Below, one piece after another: positions 54,056-64,000 of a stretch of 64,000 nucleotides of DNA. Both the position numbers and the translations under genes were made by a program. The DNA is taken from the NCBI GenBank assembly GCA_000469685.2, contig LS997566.1, positions 29,941,496-30,005,495 of the forward strand, read 5' to 3'. Positions within the stretch are counted from its first letter, which is position 1. Every line of letters starts with the position of its first letter. The DNA is from Haemonchus contortus (taxonomy: Eukaryota; Nematoda; Chromadorea; Rhabditida; Trichostrongylidae). The notes below the pieces were generated by a model. It made no database searches. It saw only the letters and a list, made by a program, of their open reading frames with translations, and was not told the DNA's origin.

Positions 54056-55735
54056 GAGGTGTCAAATATTGTTGTTGATGCGATTCTGTATCCCGATTTC
54101 TGGCAATTTTCACTTTTTATGTTTTTTTTTGAATCTAAATATGTTGGTACTTGGTATGAAGGAAATCTTAGTTGACCTTGTCTTGGAATGAATAAACATA
54201 ATGCTATGTGGTGCTACGCAGTCCAATGCAATTCCAAGACTAATGTGATTATGGAATACATTCCATAGTTGTCGCTTGCCAAATGCTCGGGGTAGAAAAT
54301 GTCCAATGCTTCAGACTTCCTTCAACCCACGATTTGGGATCTTAAACCTTTCAAGGATTCAACGCACGTTTGACAGTACTGGGAGTGGGCTTTGTCTCAA
54401 CTTGATACTGCCTACAGCGGAGATGGTGTAGTGTCAAGTGGCGCACTATCATAAACGCTGGTCCAGTGTTCGGATTCCGGATCGGTACTCTTTTGTGCCA
54501 ACTTGAACTTCTATCCCTACAGGGTCTGTAAATTGGTACCAGACCGCCTGTGGGAGAAAAGCACTGTCTCGTACATCGACTGGCCAACGCAAATCATTGT
54601 ATAGGCCTCATACCCTTTCAATACACCCACTACGATTCTGATGGAGAAAGAAGTTGGTCAATGCCGAAGACTACATCCTTCATCGTTCAAATCTCGGCGA
54701 ACATAAATGTACTGCTTTCGTTGGTAGTCTTTTTTTGCGACAAAATGGCTAAATTAGAGGTGTGTCTAGTTCATGATGTCTTGATGGCAGAGGTTAGTGC
54801 CTTTTTCAGAAATTAGCTTCGGATTTCGATGAAAACTATTTGAAAAAAGCAATTGGTCCTGGTATGTTGAGCGACAGTCAACGCTGAATCGCTCAGTTTG
54901 CAATTAAATTGTCTATTTCATGTAATACAGTGGCCGCTCTTTTGTTAAGTTTCCCAATTTCGTTTGAATTCATATCCGTTTCGACAAAACATCCAATCGG
55001 TCGAAGTGGATGGCGTTTTCAATTATCCACCTTCTGAATCAGCTCATTTTCTCGGAACTTAAATTACATTAGAGATTCCTGGCATGCACGATGGTGCGTT
55101 GACTTCACAATTGCATCTTAGAATTCACCACATGTATTGAGTGGATCGTTGGCATCTATCTTCAACCCTTGTTTACAATTCCCAGCCACATGTGTTTCTC
55201 CTCCATAGTGCTGTATCGCATTTTACTTTCCATTTCTGTTTTTCTTTTTTTTCTAACGTGATATTGACCAAATCAAGATATTTTCTTGATGAAATCCTGC
55301 CTCTGTGAATTCACATTTAGTGGAGACGGGCAGTAGGAACGGTTTACTCTAATCGAGTCTCCGTACGCGGCTGTCGCGAACCACTTGCCTCATAATAACA
55401 GTTCGAGCGTTCTTCATACAGCTCAATCGATATGCGATCCTTATTTTACGCGTGATTCTACCACTAGTTCCTTTTTACTGTATTTCTTAACTGCTGCTGC
55501 AATCTGCTATATTCCTTGGCGCGCGGCGTCCCTCTTCAGGCGACGCGAAAATTTCGTTCCAACTGCACCACACCCCACATTTAGCCTTGGTTTGTTAGCT
55601 TCGCCTTCTTCGAGTCATGGGATCTTACCAGGTCGCAGACCGAGGCTACTGCTTTTTTTCCATGAAACGTTTTGCACTCAACTTCCAGTGTGTCATCTCT
55701 TATGTGTCTATTTTCGCCGCAAACATTATAATCAT
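54056..55735. other. Spacer without recognised gene
   Basis: No supported exon. Short frames (54550-54816, 55385-55774) have no recognisable domain. Confidence 0.4.
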
Positions 55736-55737
55736 AA

Positions 55738-56155
55738 GTATTGGGTTGTCCGGAAAGTCTCCGATGAATTTTGATTCATCTTTGAGTGGGGATTCCTAGA
55801 AGAAGAAATACATTGATTAAACAATTCCATTCCTCCATTCGGTTCAGTAAGGATACCCCATCCTCCTGTAACTTTTAGTATGCCACTTTCATAGAAAGTT
55901 CCTGGCTTGTAAATGAAAAACCCTTCCAGATACTTCTCGCAGTCCCCCAGATTTTGCATTCATAGAAACCTGCAAAACCTAAACAAAAGGTATTCTGATG
56001 GTGCTATGTCCGGACTTTGGGGGGGGGGGGGAGGTGTGGTAAGACATCCCACACAAACTTTAGCAATTTTTGATGAGTGGCCAAAAATATGTGTGGCCTG
56101 AAGGTATCCTGTTGGAAGAAATTTCCTCACGATTGGCCAGTTTGGGTCGCTTCTG
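55738..56155 (-). pseudogene. Mariner transposase C-terminal half, broken
   Basis: On the minus strand, with frame changes and a stop, there are remnants of the PHxx...K...W.VL.HPPYSPDLAPSDYHLF block; the PPP...SGHSTIRIPF piece is at about 55995-56030. They are followed by EKYLEGFFIYKPGTFYESGI and the WGILTEPNGG tail. The 3' end coincides with TTGGGTTGTCCGGAAAGTC at 55740, which resembles a mariner terminal repeat. A run of about 14 G at 56019-56032 lies inside the catalytic region and marks one frame break. Confidence 0.65.
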
Positions 56156-58085
56156 GTCTACCGCTGCCTCCAAATTCTATAGCTATCTAAAGTACCTTTC
56201 CGAAGGATGGTTATGCGATAACAGATCATGGTAGGTGATTTCCTTGCAATCCCACCAGCAGCACGGCACACTTGGTAATTCTTTTGTTGGCATTTCTCTT
56301 TCCCAAGTCGCTTTTTAGGTGGCTGTCTACATAGGGGGATCATGAAAGATAAGCTTGGCAAAGATAGGTATCCTTTTCTGAAATAATTAATGAAGTGATA
56401 TGGAAATTCTATTGTGCTATTAACCTCAATCTCTCTTATTCTTGAAGCAGTAACTTGGTGCATCGGTTTGTCGAATTGTCGGTTTGTCGGTCTGTCCGTC
56501 CGCAAAGCTGGTTGTTTACGATAAAGGTAGTGATATGGAAAGTCCAGCTCTCAGATTTTTCTCTTATATATAAGGCAGTAACGTGGTGGGTAGGTTAATG
56601 GAGTAGAGTGAGTACTAGGAGTGATGTGAGTAATGTGCAGTGAAGTGGTTACTTCAACATTGTGATTTCGATTAATACTGACATCCTGCTATGTATGTCT
56701 ATACAAAAATCGGAGGTAATAATGTTTTTATGAGAGCTCGTTTTTTTTTCAACATTGCGCGCTGGAGAAAAGGAGGTCAGCCAACAACTGTTCTCAGTAA
56801 CCTTTCGTAGCCGAGATTATACTGTTTTTTTTTTTGACCTGAGCTTTAGGAGGGAATGAGCACCGGGGTGGATGAGTCAGTTGGACATTAAACTTATGCC
56901 CCATCCTAGCTTCAGGGTCGGCTATCCATCCTTCTTCGTACCTGAGTCCTCATTGTTGGATAAAAGCGAAGCCCCCTCCCTTCGTAGCTTCATCACTTTC
57001 TAACTACTCTTCAAATGAAGAATTGAGCGGGCCTCATTCTTTCCTTTAAAATTTCCTTTACATTTCTTAATCCAGCCAACCTAGTCTTGTCAGTCCGAGG
57101 TCATTGACTGGTGCTAGATTGGAGGTGGATAAAAAATTGTCTAAAAATTTAGTAGGTTTCCGAAGTGCTTGAGTGACATTAAGTGAGATTCCTAAAAAAT
57201 GAGATTAAGAAAAATACCATCACGTTTCTATGAAGAAGTTGAATACGTGGAGTAGTACGAAAGGAATAATCAAGGGCAGTTTGACAACGGCATGGGTGAG
57301 TGTCACAATCGGCTCTCGACTAACCACGGCATAGGTAAAGTAATCTTCCGCTTTTTAGTCTGACTGAATTTCCGAAATCAAAGCATGAGAGAAACTCTAG
57401 AGTGCTCTATTCACTTTGTTCGCCTACCTGTCAATGGTGCCGCAGTCGTAAACTGTTTTACAATCCACACATTCAAATGTAGCCGCGACATTAACTTATT
57501 GATGAACTTGAAAATGGTGCAAATATTCGAAATTATACGAATTACACACGAAGAACTTTAAAAAATGACTGATATTGGTTAAAACGAAACATCTGAGCTG
57601 GAGAGCCAATAGGGTGGCCTGGAGAATGGGAAGGGTAGAAGAGCGGTGCTAAAGGTGCAATTTCAAAGTGGACTTTGTGGATCGATTTTCATATGAATGT
57701 GTAGCTTTTTGAAAATAGATTCAAGCCATGTAGGTTTGCGGATATTTACTTTGAATGCAAAAATCAAAATTTTGCCTACTGTGCTTTGGAGCGATATCTG
57801 GAGCCTATATATAGTCCGAGGGTCCAGATAAGTTACGGTTTTTACAGTCGGTGGTCGTTCACAAGGAGTTTAGTATGTATACTTCTGGAACAGTGCATAG
57901 CTCCTTCCTGATAATCGGAAATTTTACTTGAAAAAGCAAGAAACCCTATGCTCTTTTCAAAAACATGGCGCGTACAGAATTTTAAACAATCATATAACGT
58001 TTTCTTTTTAACTCAAAGCACTAGCTTTCAAGTTATGTGAAAGTAATTTTCTGGAGAACAGGCACACCATTTTCTTCTTTTTATT
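56156..58085. other. Spacer without recognised gene
   Basis: No supported coding sequence or structured RNA recognised. T- and A-rich with scattered homopolymers (for example T-runs near 56745 and 56830). Confidence 0.4.
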
Positions 58086-58087
58086 CT

Positions 58088-58980
58088 TTAGCGTTTGTCC
58101 CGCTTGTAGGCGGGGTCCGCTTTTCTGATATGTTGACGCCACTTCTCCCGATTGAACGCTTGATCGGGGTGTATGTTAACCGCTTTAAGATCTTCGTGCA
58201 ACGTATCGAGCCACCGCTGCTTTGGACGTCCTCTAGGCCGCTTTCCGGACACGTCAAGGTTGAGACCGATCTTACGGACACTGTCGCTCTTTGCGCGGAG
58301 AGTATGACCATACCATCGTAGACGAGCTTCGCGCATTTTATCGACAATGGGCGCAACACCGAATCGCTCCCTGATGGCGTCATTACTTATACGGTCTAGG
58401 CGTGTTACTCCGGCTGTCCAGCGCAGCACTTTGGTCTCCATCACGCTGAGACGGGCTTCAACCTCTTTGGTTGCAGGCCAACATTCAGCGCCGTAGATTG
58501 CGACCGGCCGGATGACGGTTCTGTAGATCTTGGATTTGAGTCGCTCAGGGATGTTCTTATCGCAGAGTACGCCAGTCATTGAGCGCCACTTCAACCACGC
58601 TGCGTTCACGCGAGATTTCGTTTCAAAACCCAGGCTGCCATCAGACGCAATTGCCGATCCAAGGTACTTGAAGGTTGTTGTCCGCGTGAGCTCACTGCCA
58701 TTGATCTTGATAGAGCCTGGCTCGCTCGAATCAGTGGTCAGGTACTCAGTCTTTTTGACGTTTAACCTGAGCCCGAACATAGCCAGACGGTCGGACCAGG
58801 TCTGCACCTGTGACTCGAGCTCACTTTTGTCTTCGCTGGCGAGCATCACGTCATCGGCATAAAGAAGCGTCCATGGAGCCGGCTTCTGGAGGTCTTTTGT
58901 AATGGCATCCATGACGACAACAAAAAGTAGTGGGGATAACGCAGAGCCTTGGTGGACTCCGACGGAGATGGGAAATTTTC
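58088..58980 (-). pseudogene. RTE-type LINE reverse transcriptase, 5'-truncated copy
   Basis: The minus-strand frame runs from about 58975 (GVHQGSALSPLLFVVVMDAI) through the catalytic block WTLLYADDVMLA and the post-RT domain (FKYLGSAIASDGS; WRSMTGVLCDKNIP; VYGAECWPATK-type segment; LRWYGHTLRAKSDSVRKIGL) to a stop at 58088. The YADD active site is intact and about 290 codons are open. The endonuclease and the first RT motifs are missing, as expected from incomplete target-primed reverse transcription. It is the least decayed non-LTR copy in the window. Confidence 0.85.
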
Positions 58981-61534
58981 GTGAGAATAGAAATCAACTT
59001 ATGTTGGCTATTCTCCATTTTGAAAAGTCTCTGTCACTTGAATTTGGCTCGTGGCCAAATTCATCCGTTTTGGAGAAAACTGGTACCGAAGTGATCAGGA
59101 CGATCTGAGAAATGCCATAGTCTTGTTTTCACCTAATTCCGTAGAATATTAGTATTACTCCACGTACGAGCTACTTTTGAAGAGAATGTCCTCTGGTTAT
59201 AATTATGGCAAGCGTCACTGTTAATGACGTACTCTCAGGAACTTTGGTGAATGAGGGACTTTAAAATCTAAATTTCAAAATTCTAGATGAAACGTTTTAT
59301 AGAGCTAGAGGAGTTGAATTCAACCATATAGCACACCTATACAAAAACTGTAATTCGACCTAGTGACGGAGAAAAAACGAAAAAACGCCAAAACGCATTT
59401 TTTCCGTGTTTTTTTGAACATTTAGGGTGGGTTTTGTAGTATTACTTGGAATGCTTCATTATCCTTTGAAATTGGCCTCGAATCAAATCAGTATAATAGT
59501 TCACAAGACGTTTGGTGACGCTGCATTGGAAGTTTTCTGTCGGTCTGATCTAGTGTTTTTGCTTCACTCGTTAATGCCATATGAAGAGGCGGAAAAGATG
59601 AAGTTATCGGAGAGGCTCTGTCTTTTCATCTTTTCCATAGGAATATTTCGCTTCCAAATAGTAGGATAGGTGTGATTGAGGTTAGAGCGGATGGCTCAAA
59701 CCTTAATTGGAGACCCGACTTGTAGAGTTGATTTATTCACTAGAAAGATGTCATGTGCTAACACCACAGCACCGTAGCACCGCTTTTGTTGAGAGCGTAC
59801 TTTGGTTTCCTCTCGTTTGAGCATTTCGTTCTGCCTCTATTCGTCTTTTGTAATAACACTACAATAATAGGACCGCACCTAATTTCAATCCAACCCTTTT
59901 GCTCTTTGAAATCATTCCTAATGGTTCTAAATCGGCGAAGCTGAAGTGAAAGGAGGTTTGACCTAATCAATTTTGAAATAACCAGTAAAGTAGAGTAGAT
60001 GGTTTTTTAGGTGCTCTCCAGCACTGCATCCCATCGATGGCAACTAGTCCGTACAATCTGCCTCTGTGATGTGCAGCAATATTTTAAAAGGTTTGAGATG
60101 ATCCCCTAAGCATCCCCGATCATACCAGGGCGCAATGAAATCTGACGACAAGAAAAGTGGTTTGACCCAGATCAGTGAAATTCTCGCAGTGACACATAAG
60201 GCAGAGACACTGTATGCCATCCCGTAAAGTAGCCGATCATTCACTGATGTCACATTCGCTGGGAGAAGAATACATTATATAGATATTCCTCTTGACACTG
60301 ACGCATATTGCATCCAAATGTAGGGATTTTTTTCTACAATAGGCATGAAGTGCAGATGTTAATTCATCGACCAACATGGCTGACTGAAAAGCTAACGAAT
60401 TTCGTGCTACTGTCGATTGTTGGGACATGATTACCATCTGATAATATGATTTTATCGTTTTTTTTACATGAGCTACACCAATTTGGTGTATTGCCTAATT
60501 TGCCTGTAGTTTCGTCGTCCGCGGAACTGGCATGATTTTGATGAAGGTTGCTATAGTATGGGAGGAGACCCACCCGAACTGAGGTAGTAAGAGATAGGAG
60601 GAAACGCTAACGTAGCACAGTTCATGAATCATGGTAGCCTAGGTATACTTTGCCACAATATTTCCGATCATTCGATAGCGATTACTATCAATTTTGTCGC
60701 TTGACTGGACAAGTAATCACTCCTATGCTCTCCCTGCAGTAAATTGGTTACATAAACTGGTAAGGGGTATAGGCAATAGGATGGAAGGGAGCTCAGGAAT
60801 GGAATATCAATGAGTAATGACAGGACACATGAGCGCTATGAAATTAGTCGATGCTAATTGCAACTAACGGCCTACTGCTATTCTGGCATTGCAACCTGTG
60901 GATAAAAAGCTTTACTACGTAATCCTGATGAGAATTATGCATAAAAGAAAATACGCAGTTCTGTTCGCCTTTTCGCGTTCAATATTTTTAAGGTTGCCAT
61001 ATTCTGAAAGGCACGGTTCACGATAGAAATGATTACTGAATACTCAGTGGCTCCAGAGGTAACAGAAAGGACCCTCCTGCGCCTAAAAACTCGACGGTTA
61101 GGGCATAGGAAGCCCTGTTCCCGGCTCGCGCGGCCTTCCCGCCCCTCGATCGATCTCACGTCAGACGAGTGTAGAGGCAATACAGATTGCCATTATTCGT
61201 TCTAGGACTCACACACAATCGGCTGATCTCCCATTCTTTTTTCCTCTGTTACTCTTTTTGCTGCCGCGACCCCTTATTTAATTTCCTAATCCAAGAGGCT
61301 GAAAAAAGTGAGTTATTGTTCCTGTTACTGAGGTTTTTATGTTTACTTATATTTAAAGGTGGATGAATTTTTCCTCACCGTATCAGTTATTTGCATCAGG
61401 ACTCACACTTACGCCATGATCCACATTGTATTGCTCGTCCATACGCCCCACTCTTCTTCATTCCTCTGGTATCATTCTCGTCCAGCCCCTTTTTTAACGA
61501 TTTTTCGAAGCCTCTTTTTTACTATGGAAACACT
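58981..61534. other. Spacer without recognised gene
   Basis: No supported gene. The frames at 59427-59669 and 61359-61679 lack recognisable domains. Confidence 0.4.
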
Positions 61535-62089
61535 GAGTGGCTGCTTTCATAGTCCTCCGTCGGCCCGCGAGAGCCCGAGAGTGCGCGAGCGAGAGAGCGC
61601 GCGCGGCCGGATGGAGGACTGGCCCTTGTTTACAACAGAATCTTGGTCGATACCGCCGGACGACCAGTCCCCCTGGTAACGGAAATTCTCCCCGATTGCG
61701 GGATTGTAACTTGCGGCATGCGGCAAATGTCACTACAACTACCGTACTCACTCCGAATCCCCGCCAATCGGTAGGACGCAATATTTTTCGTTGATTGCCT
61801 TTCTTTTTTATTAGACTTGAACGTTTTTGCCTGTTTCTTTTCCTTTTTTTATGTTTATTAGACATGATTAATTAGAATGGCTCCTTCTATATTAGCGTCG
61901 ATCAAGATGGAATTGAAGAGAGCAGCCTACCAGTTCGAATAATTAAAGAACTCCCTACCTCACACATTGCGCGCTCCAATATTCTATGGCAATCCTGCGA
62001 TACGCGGCGGGTGCGGCGTGCGCGACCTCGGGAAGATATTCCGGACCTATTCTCGCGCGCTCGCTCGCGGACTATGAAAGCAGCCATTC
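61535..62089. mobile_element. 0.55-kb MITE with CTTTCATAGTCC terminal repeats
   Basis: Left end GAGTGGCTGCTTTCATAGTCC and right end GGACTATGAAAGCAGCCATTC are inverted copies over about 20 bp. The interior has GC-rich subterminal CGCGAG(C)-type repeats on both sides (CGCGAGCGAGAGAGCGCGC; TCTCGCGCGCTCGCTCGCGG), so the whole element can fold back. No transposase is inside. Confidence 0.85.
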
Positions 62090-62099
62090 ACCAATTCCT

Positions 62100-62534
62100 T
62101 CTCCTTCAGCGCACTACTTTCCACCTTATTTTCCATTATTGCCATAATATGGGTTACCCAAAATTATCGTGAGCTGTGCCTTTAAGAGTGTGTGCACAAA
62201 CACAAAGTGAGGAAACCTTCATTGTTCGTAGCTTGTCCTTTTAGCTCACGCTGTAGTTCTCTCCCTACTTTTTCTGAGCTCTTTACAATCTCCCATGGAC
62301 CTTTTTCAATCTTTTTTCTTAAGATCCCAGTGTTCTGAAGTGGAAGGAAACTTGGTCGCAGTGGCCATTCAAGATGAGATTCCTACCGCCATAGGTGGTT
62401 CCAAACGCTGATCTCAAAGCTGTGTTCCAAATCTGCTAGACGGTTTTTTGAATAAACAAAGTTACATGACTAGTTCCTCCCTGTCTTATACTACTGCACT
62501 GAACGGATCACCGAGCCGAGCAAAGTTCTTACCT
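62100..62534. other. Spacer without recognised gene
   Basis: No supported exon or repeat was recognised. Confidence 0.35.
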
Positions 62535-62536
62535 GT

Positions 62537-62608
62537 GCAACGGTGGCCTAGAGGCTAGTGTGGTGGGCTGGTAGGAGTGACATCAAGGTTCGATCCCTTG
62601 GTGCATGC
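62537..62608 (+). tRNA. tRNA-like sequence (SINE or pseudogene)
   Basis: An A-box-like TGGCCTAGAGGCTAG and a perfect T-arm CAAGG TTCGATC CCTTG are correctly spaced, but the acceptor stem does not pair and no anticodon stem is evident. This is most likely the tRNA-derived promoter of a SINE or a degenerate tRNA. Confidence 0.35.
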
Positions 62609-64000
62609 ACTCCTTTTGCTTTTCCATAAAATGTGTCCTAAATGCTTGCAAAACGCTTTTTGGGCTCAATATTGACCATCTACGGAGCTATCCGGTAGGA
62701 GCAGCTCTTCGTCATTGACTCTCGCCGCCCTCATATGCATCTCGCTTCTTTCATTGTTGCGCTCGCTAAACTTCTTGGCTCTCTAGAGCTCTTTGGCTAC
62801 CTCTAGAGCTACGGCCTCCCTTCTGCGCCTTGAGAGTAGGATTCAGAACCGAATTCCGCAACGTGAAAATTGTGTGTTGTTTGTGTTGTTAAAATTAAAA
62901 TCAAATCGTGAAAAAATAGGATTAAAAGAAAAAGACGGCATTCACTTTGAAAACTCGGTCTCGGTAGTAAATCTTCTAATTTTCTGCAGATCTTCGTCAA
63001 CTTGCTCAGGCTTCTCTGCTTGTGACCATCCAATGAAGGGCAGATGCACAACGTCCTTCGATGCCATGAACCCACTAACAAAATTCTAAACAGGTAACAA
63101 CTTTGCCAAAGGGAAGCCCTTTGATAATTCTTATGAATGACCTGTGAATGTTCAACTGCAGCATGTGGGATTGCTCTCACAAAAGGCGATGACACATAAC
63201 ATGATTAACCTGTTATAAAAGAACTACCTGCTTCGGAACTTTGACGAGACTCGAGGAAGCGGTGGCGCTCATAGAAGACGATCTCTTTAACCGATCTGCG
63301 CCATCCCATTACTAGCAGTTCCTTGAGAAGATATTCCAGCCACGATGAGACACCTTCTCCGACTCAACCGAAGGCTTTACGCACATGGCTTAAACGACGA
63401 CCAAAAAATTGAAGCTCCAAGCAGCTGTGTAGCAGCAGAATCCATCAAAACCGTTAAATATTTCTTCAATCCATTAAAACAAATTAAAGAATGCGATGAA
63501 CGATGAATCTTCGCTGTGATTGGCAGCAACAGTGGTGCTCTTTATTGGAGCTGACCTTTGCATTAAAATTCTTTGAAGATGAAGCAAGAATCGTAACAGA
63601 TTCTTATTAATGCGTTTCACGAACAGTTCCAACGAAAAATCATGCGGAAAGAAACGCGAACAAAGAACAGATTGAAGGTTACAGATGTAATATTAGAGCA
63701 AACAACAGAGAAAATTGGGGAGTACCTTCCATTTTTGGTAACGGGAAAAGAGCACGCGCACGCGACTCGCGACGGAAACTATTTTTGATTGCGATCGTCG
63801 TCAACCTTTCTAGAACCGCTATCGCGCACGCGTTGAACGGGCGGACGGGTGAATCGTCGAAGTCCGAAAGTAGCCAATGGCAGCCATCGTGGGGTGCTAG
63901 TCGTACGAAAGAAATTGGGCGTGATCCCGTGGGCGCTACACGTCGAAATTTCATCAAATTTTCATGGCACATAGATACTACCCGACAAGAAGTTAAAGGC
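62609..64000. other. Terminal spacer without recognised gene
   Basis: No supported coding sequence. The phrase AATCGTCGAAGTC(C/T)GAAAG near 63852 also occurs near 33108, so this is interspersed repeat DNA. Confidence 0.4.

Noticed and set aside
61359..61865. Open frames on both strands across the 61.5-kb MITE
   Set aside because: They arise from the GC-rich inverted repeats of the element and have no domain content.
1..64000. CRISPR arrays, bacterial operons, prophage or ribosomal RNA
   Set aside because: None seen. All tandem repeats found have units of 144 bp or more or are microsatellites, and gene structure is eukaryotic.

Overview
This is eukaryotic nuclear DNA, almost certainly from a nematode and most likely a parasitic clade V (strongylid or hookworm-like) species. 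The evidence is the gene architecture: many small exons, introns with strong T-rich TTTCAG or TTTTAG acceptors, a T-rich acceptor placed just before an initiator ATG as expected for trans-splicing, and a high load of nematode-type transposable elements (BEL/Pao with a phlebovirus-like glycoprotein, Ty3/Gypsy, Penelope-like, RTE, CR1-like LINE, mariner/Tc1). The species is an inference; no organellar, bacterial or CRISPR features were seen.

Layout. 0.35-4.46 kb: a five-exon gene of unknown function on the + strand. 6.1-7.65 kb: a fold-back element. 8.1-8.4 kb: an RTE LINE remnant. 9.4-12.9 kb: a decayed CR1/Jockey-type LINE on the minus strand. 13.4-14.06 kb: a 144-bp tandem repeat. 15.2-16.2 kb: GC-rich repetitive DNA. 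17.5-31 kb: a three-level nest of retroelements. A Penelope-like element (minus) is split by a BEL/Pao LTR element (minus, LTRs at 17711-18009 and 29808-30107), which is itself split inside its envelope-like gene by a nearly intact Ty3/Gypsy element (plus, LTRs at 18498-18919 and 26399-26818, with a CACA target-site duplication).

35.6-42.96 kb holds a 22-exon valyl-tRNA synthetase gene whose 5' exon(s) were not found. 47.3-53.26 kb holds a complete 13-exon gene for the ALG12 alpha-1,6-mannosyltransferase of the N-glycan precursor pathway; the spliced model is 491 residues, close to the roughly 490 of animal ALG12. From memory, C. elegans has the corresponding two genes next to each other (ZC513.4/ZC513.5), so this pair may be conserved microsynteny. 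Both genes carry small hairpin or MITE insertions in introns.

53.3-64 kb is gene-poor: a mariner fragment, a 5'-truncated RTE reverse transcriptase, a 0.55-kb MITE whose terminal repeats match a 70-bp hairpin in a valyl-tRNA synthetase intron, a second copy of its internal sequence, and a tRNA-like SINE or pseudogene.

The most unusual objects are the BEL derivative, which keeps LTR, primer-binding site, pol tail and env but has lost gag and most of pol (the structure expected from reverse transcription of a spliced envelope RNA), and the Gypsy element, which has an additional ORF of unknown function in frame with pol after a single TAG.
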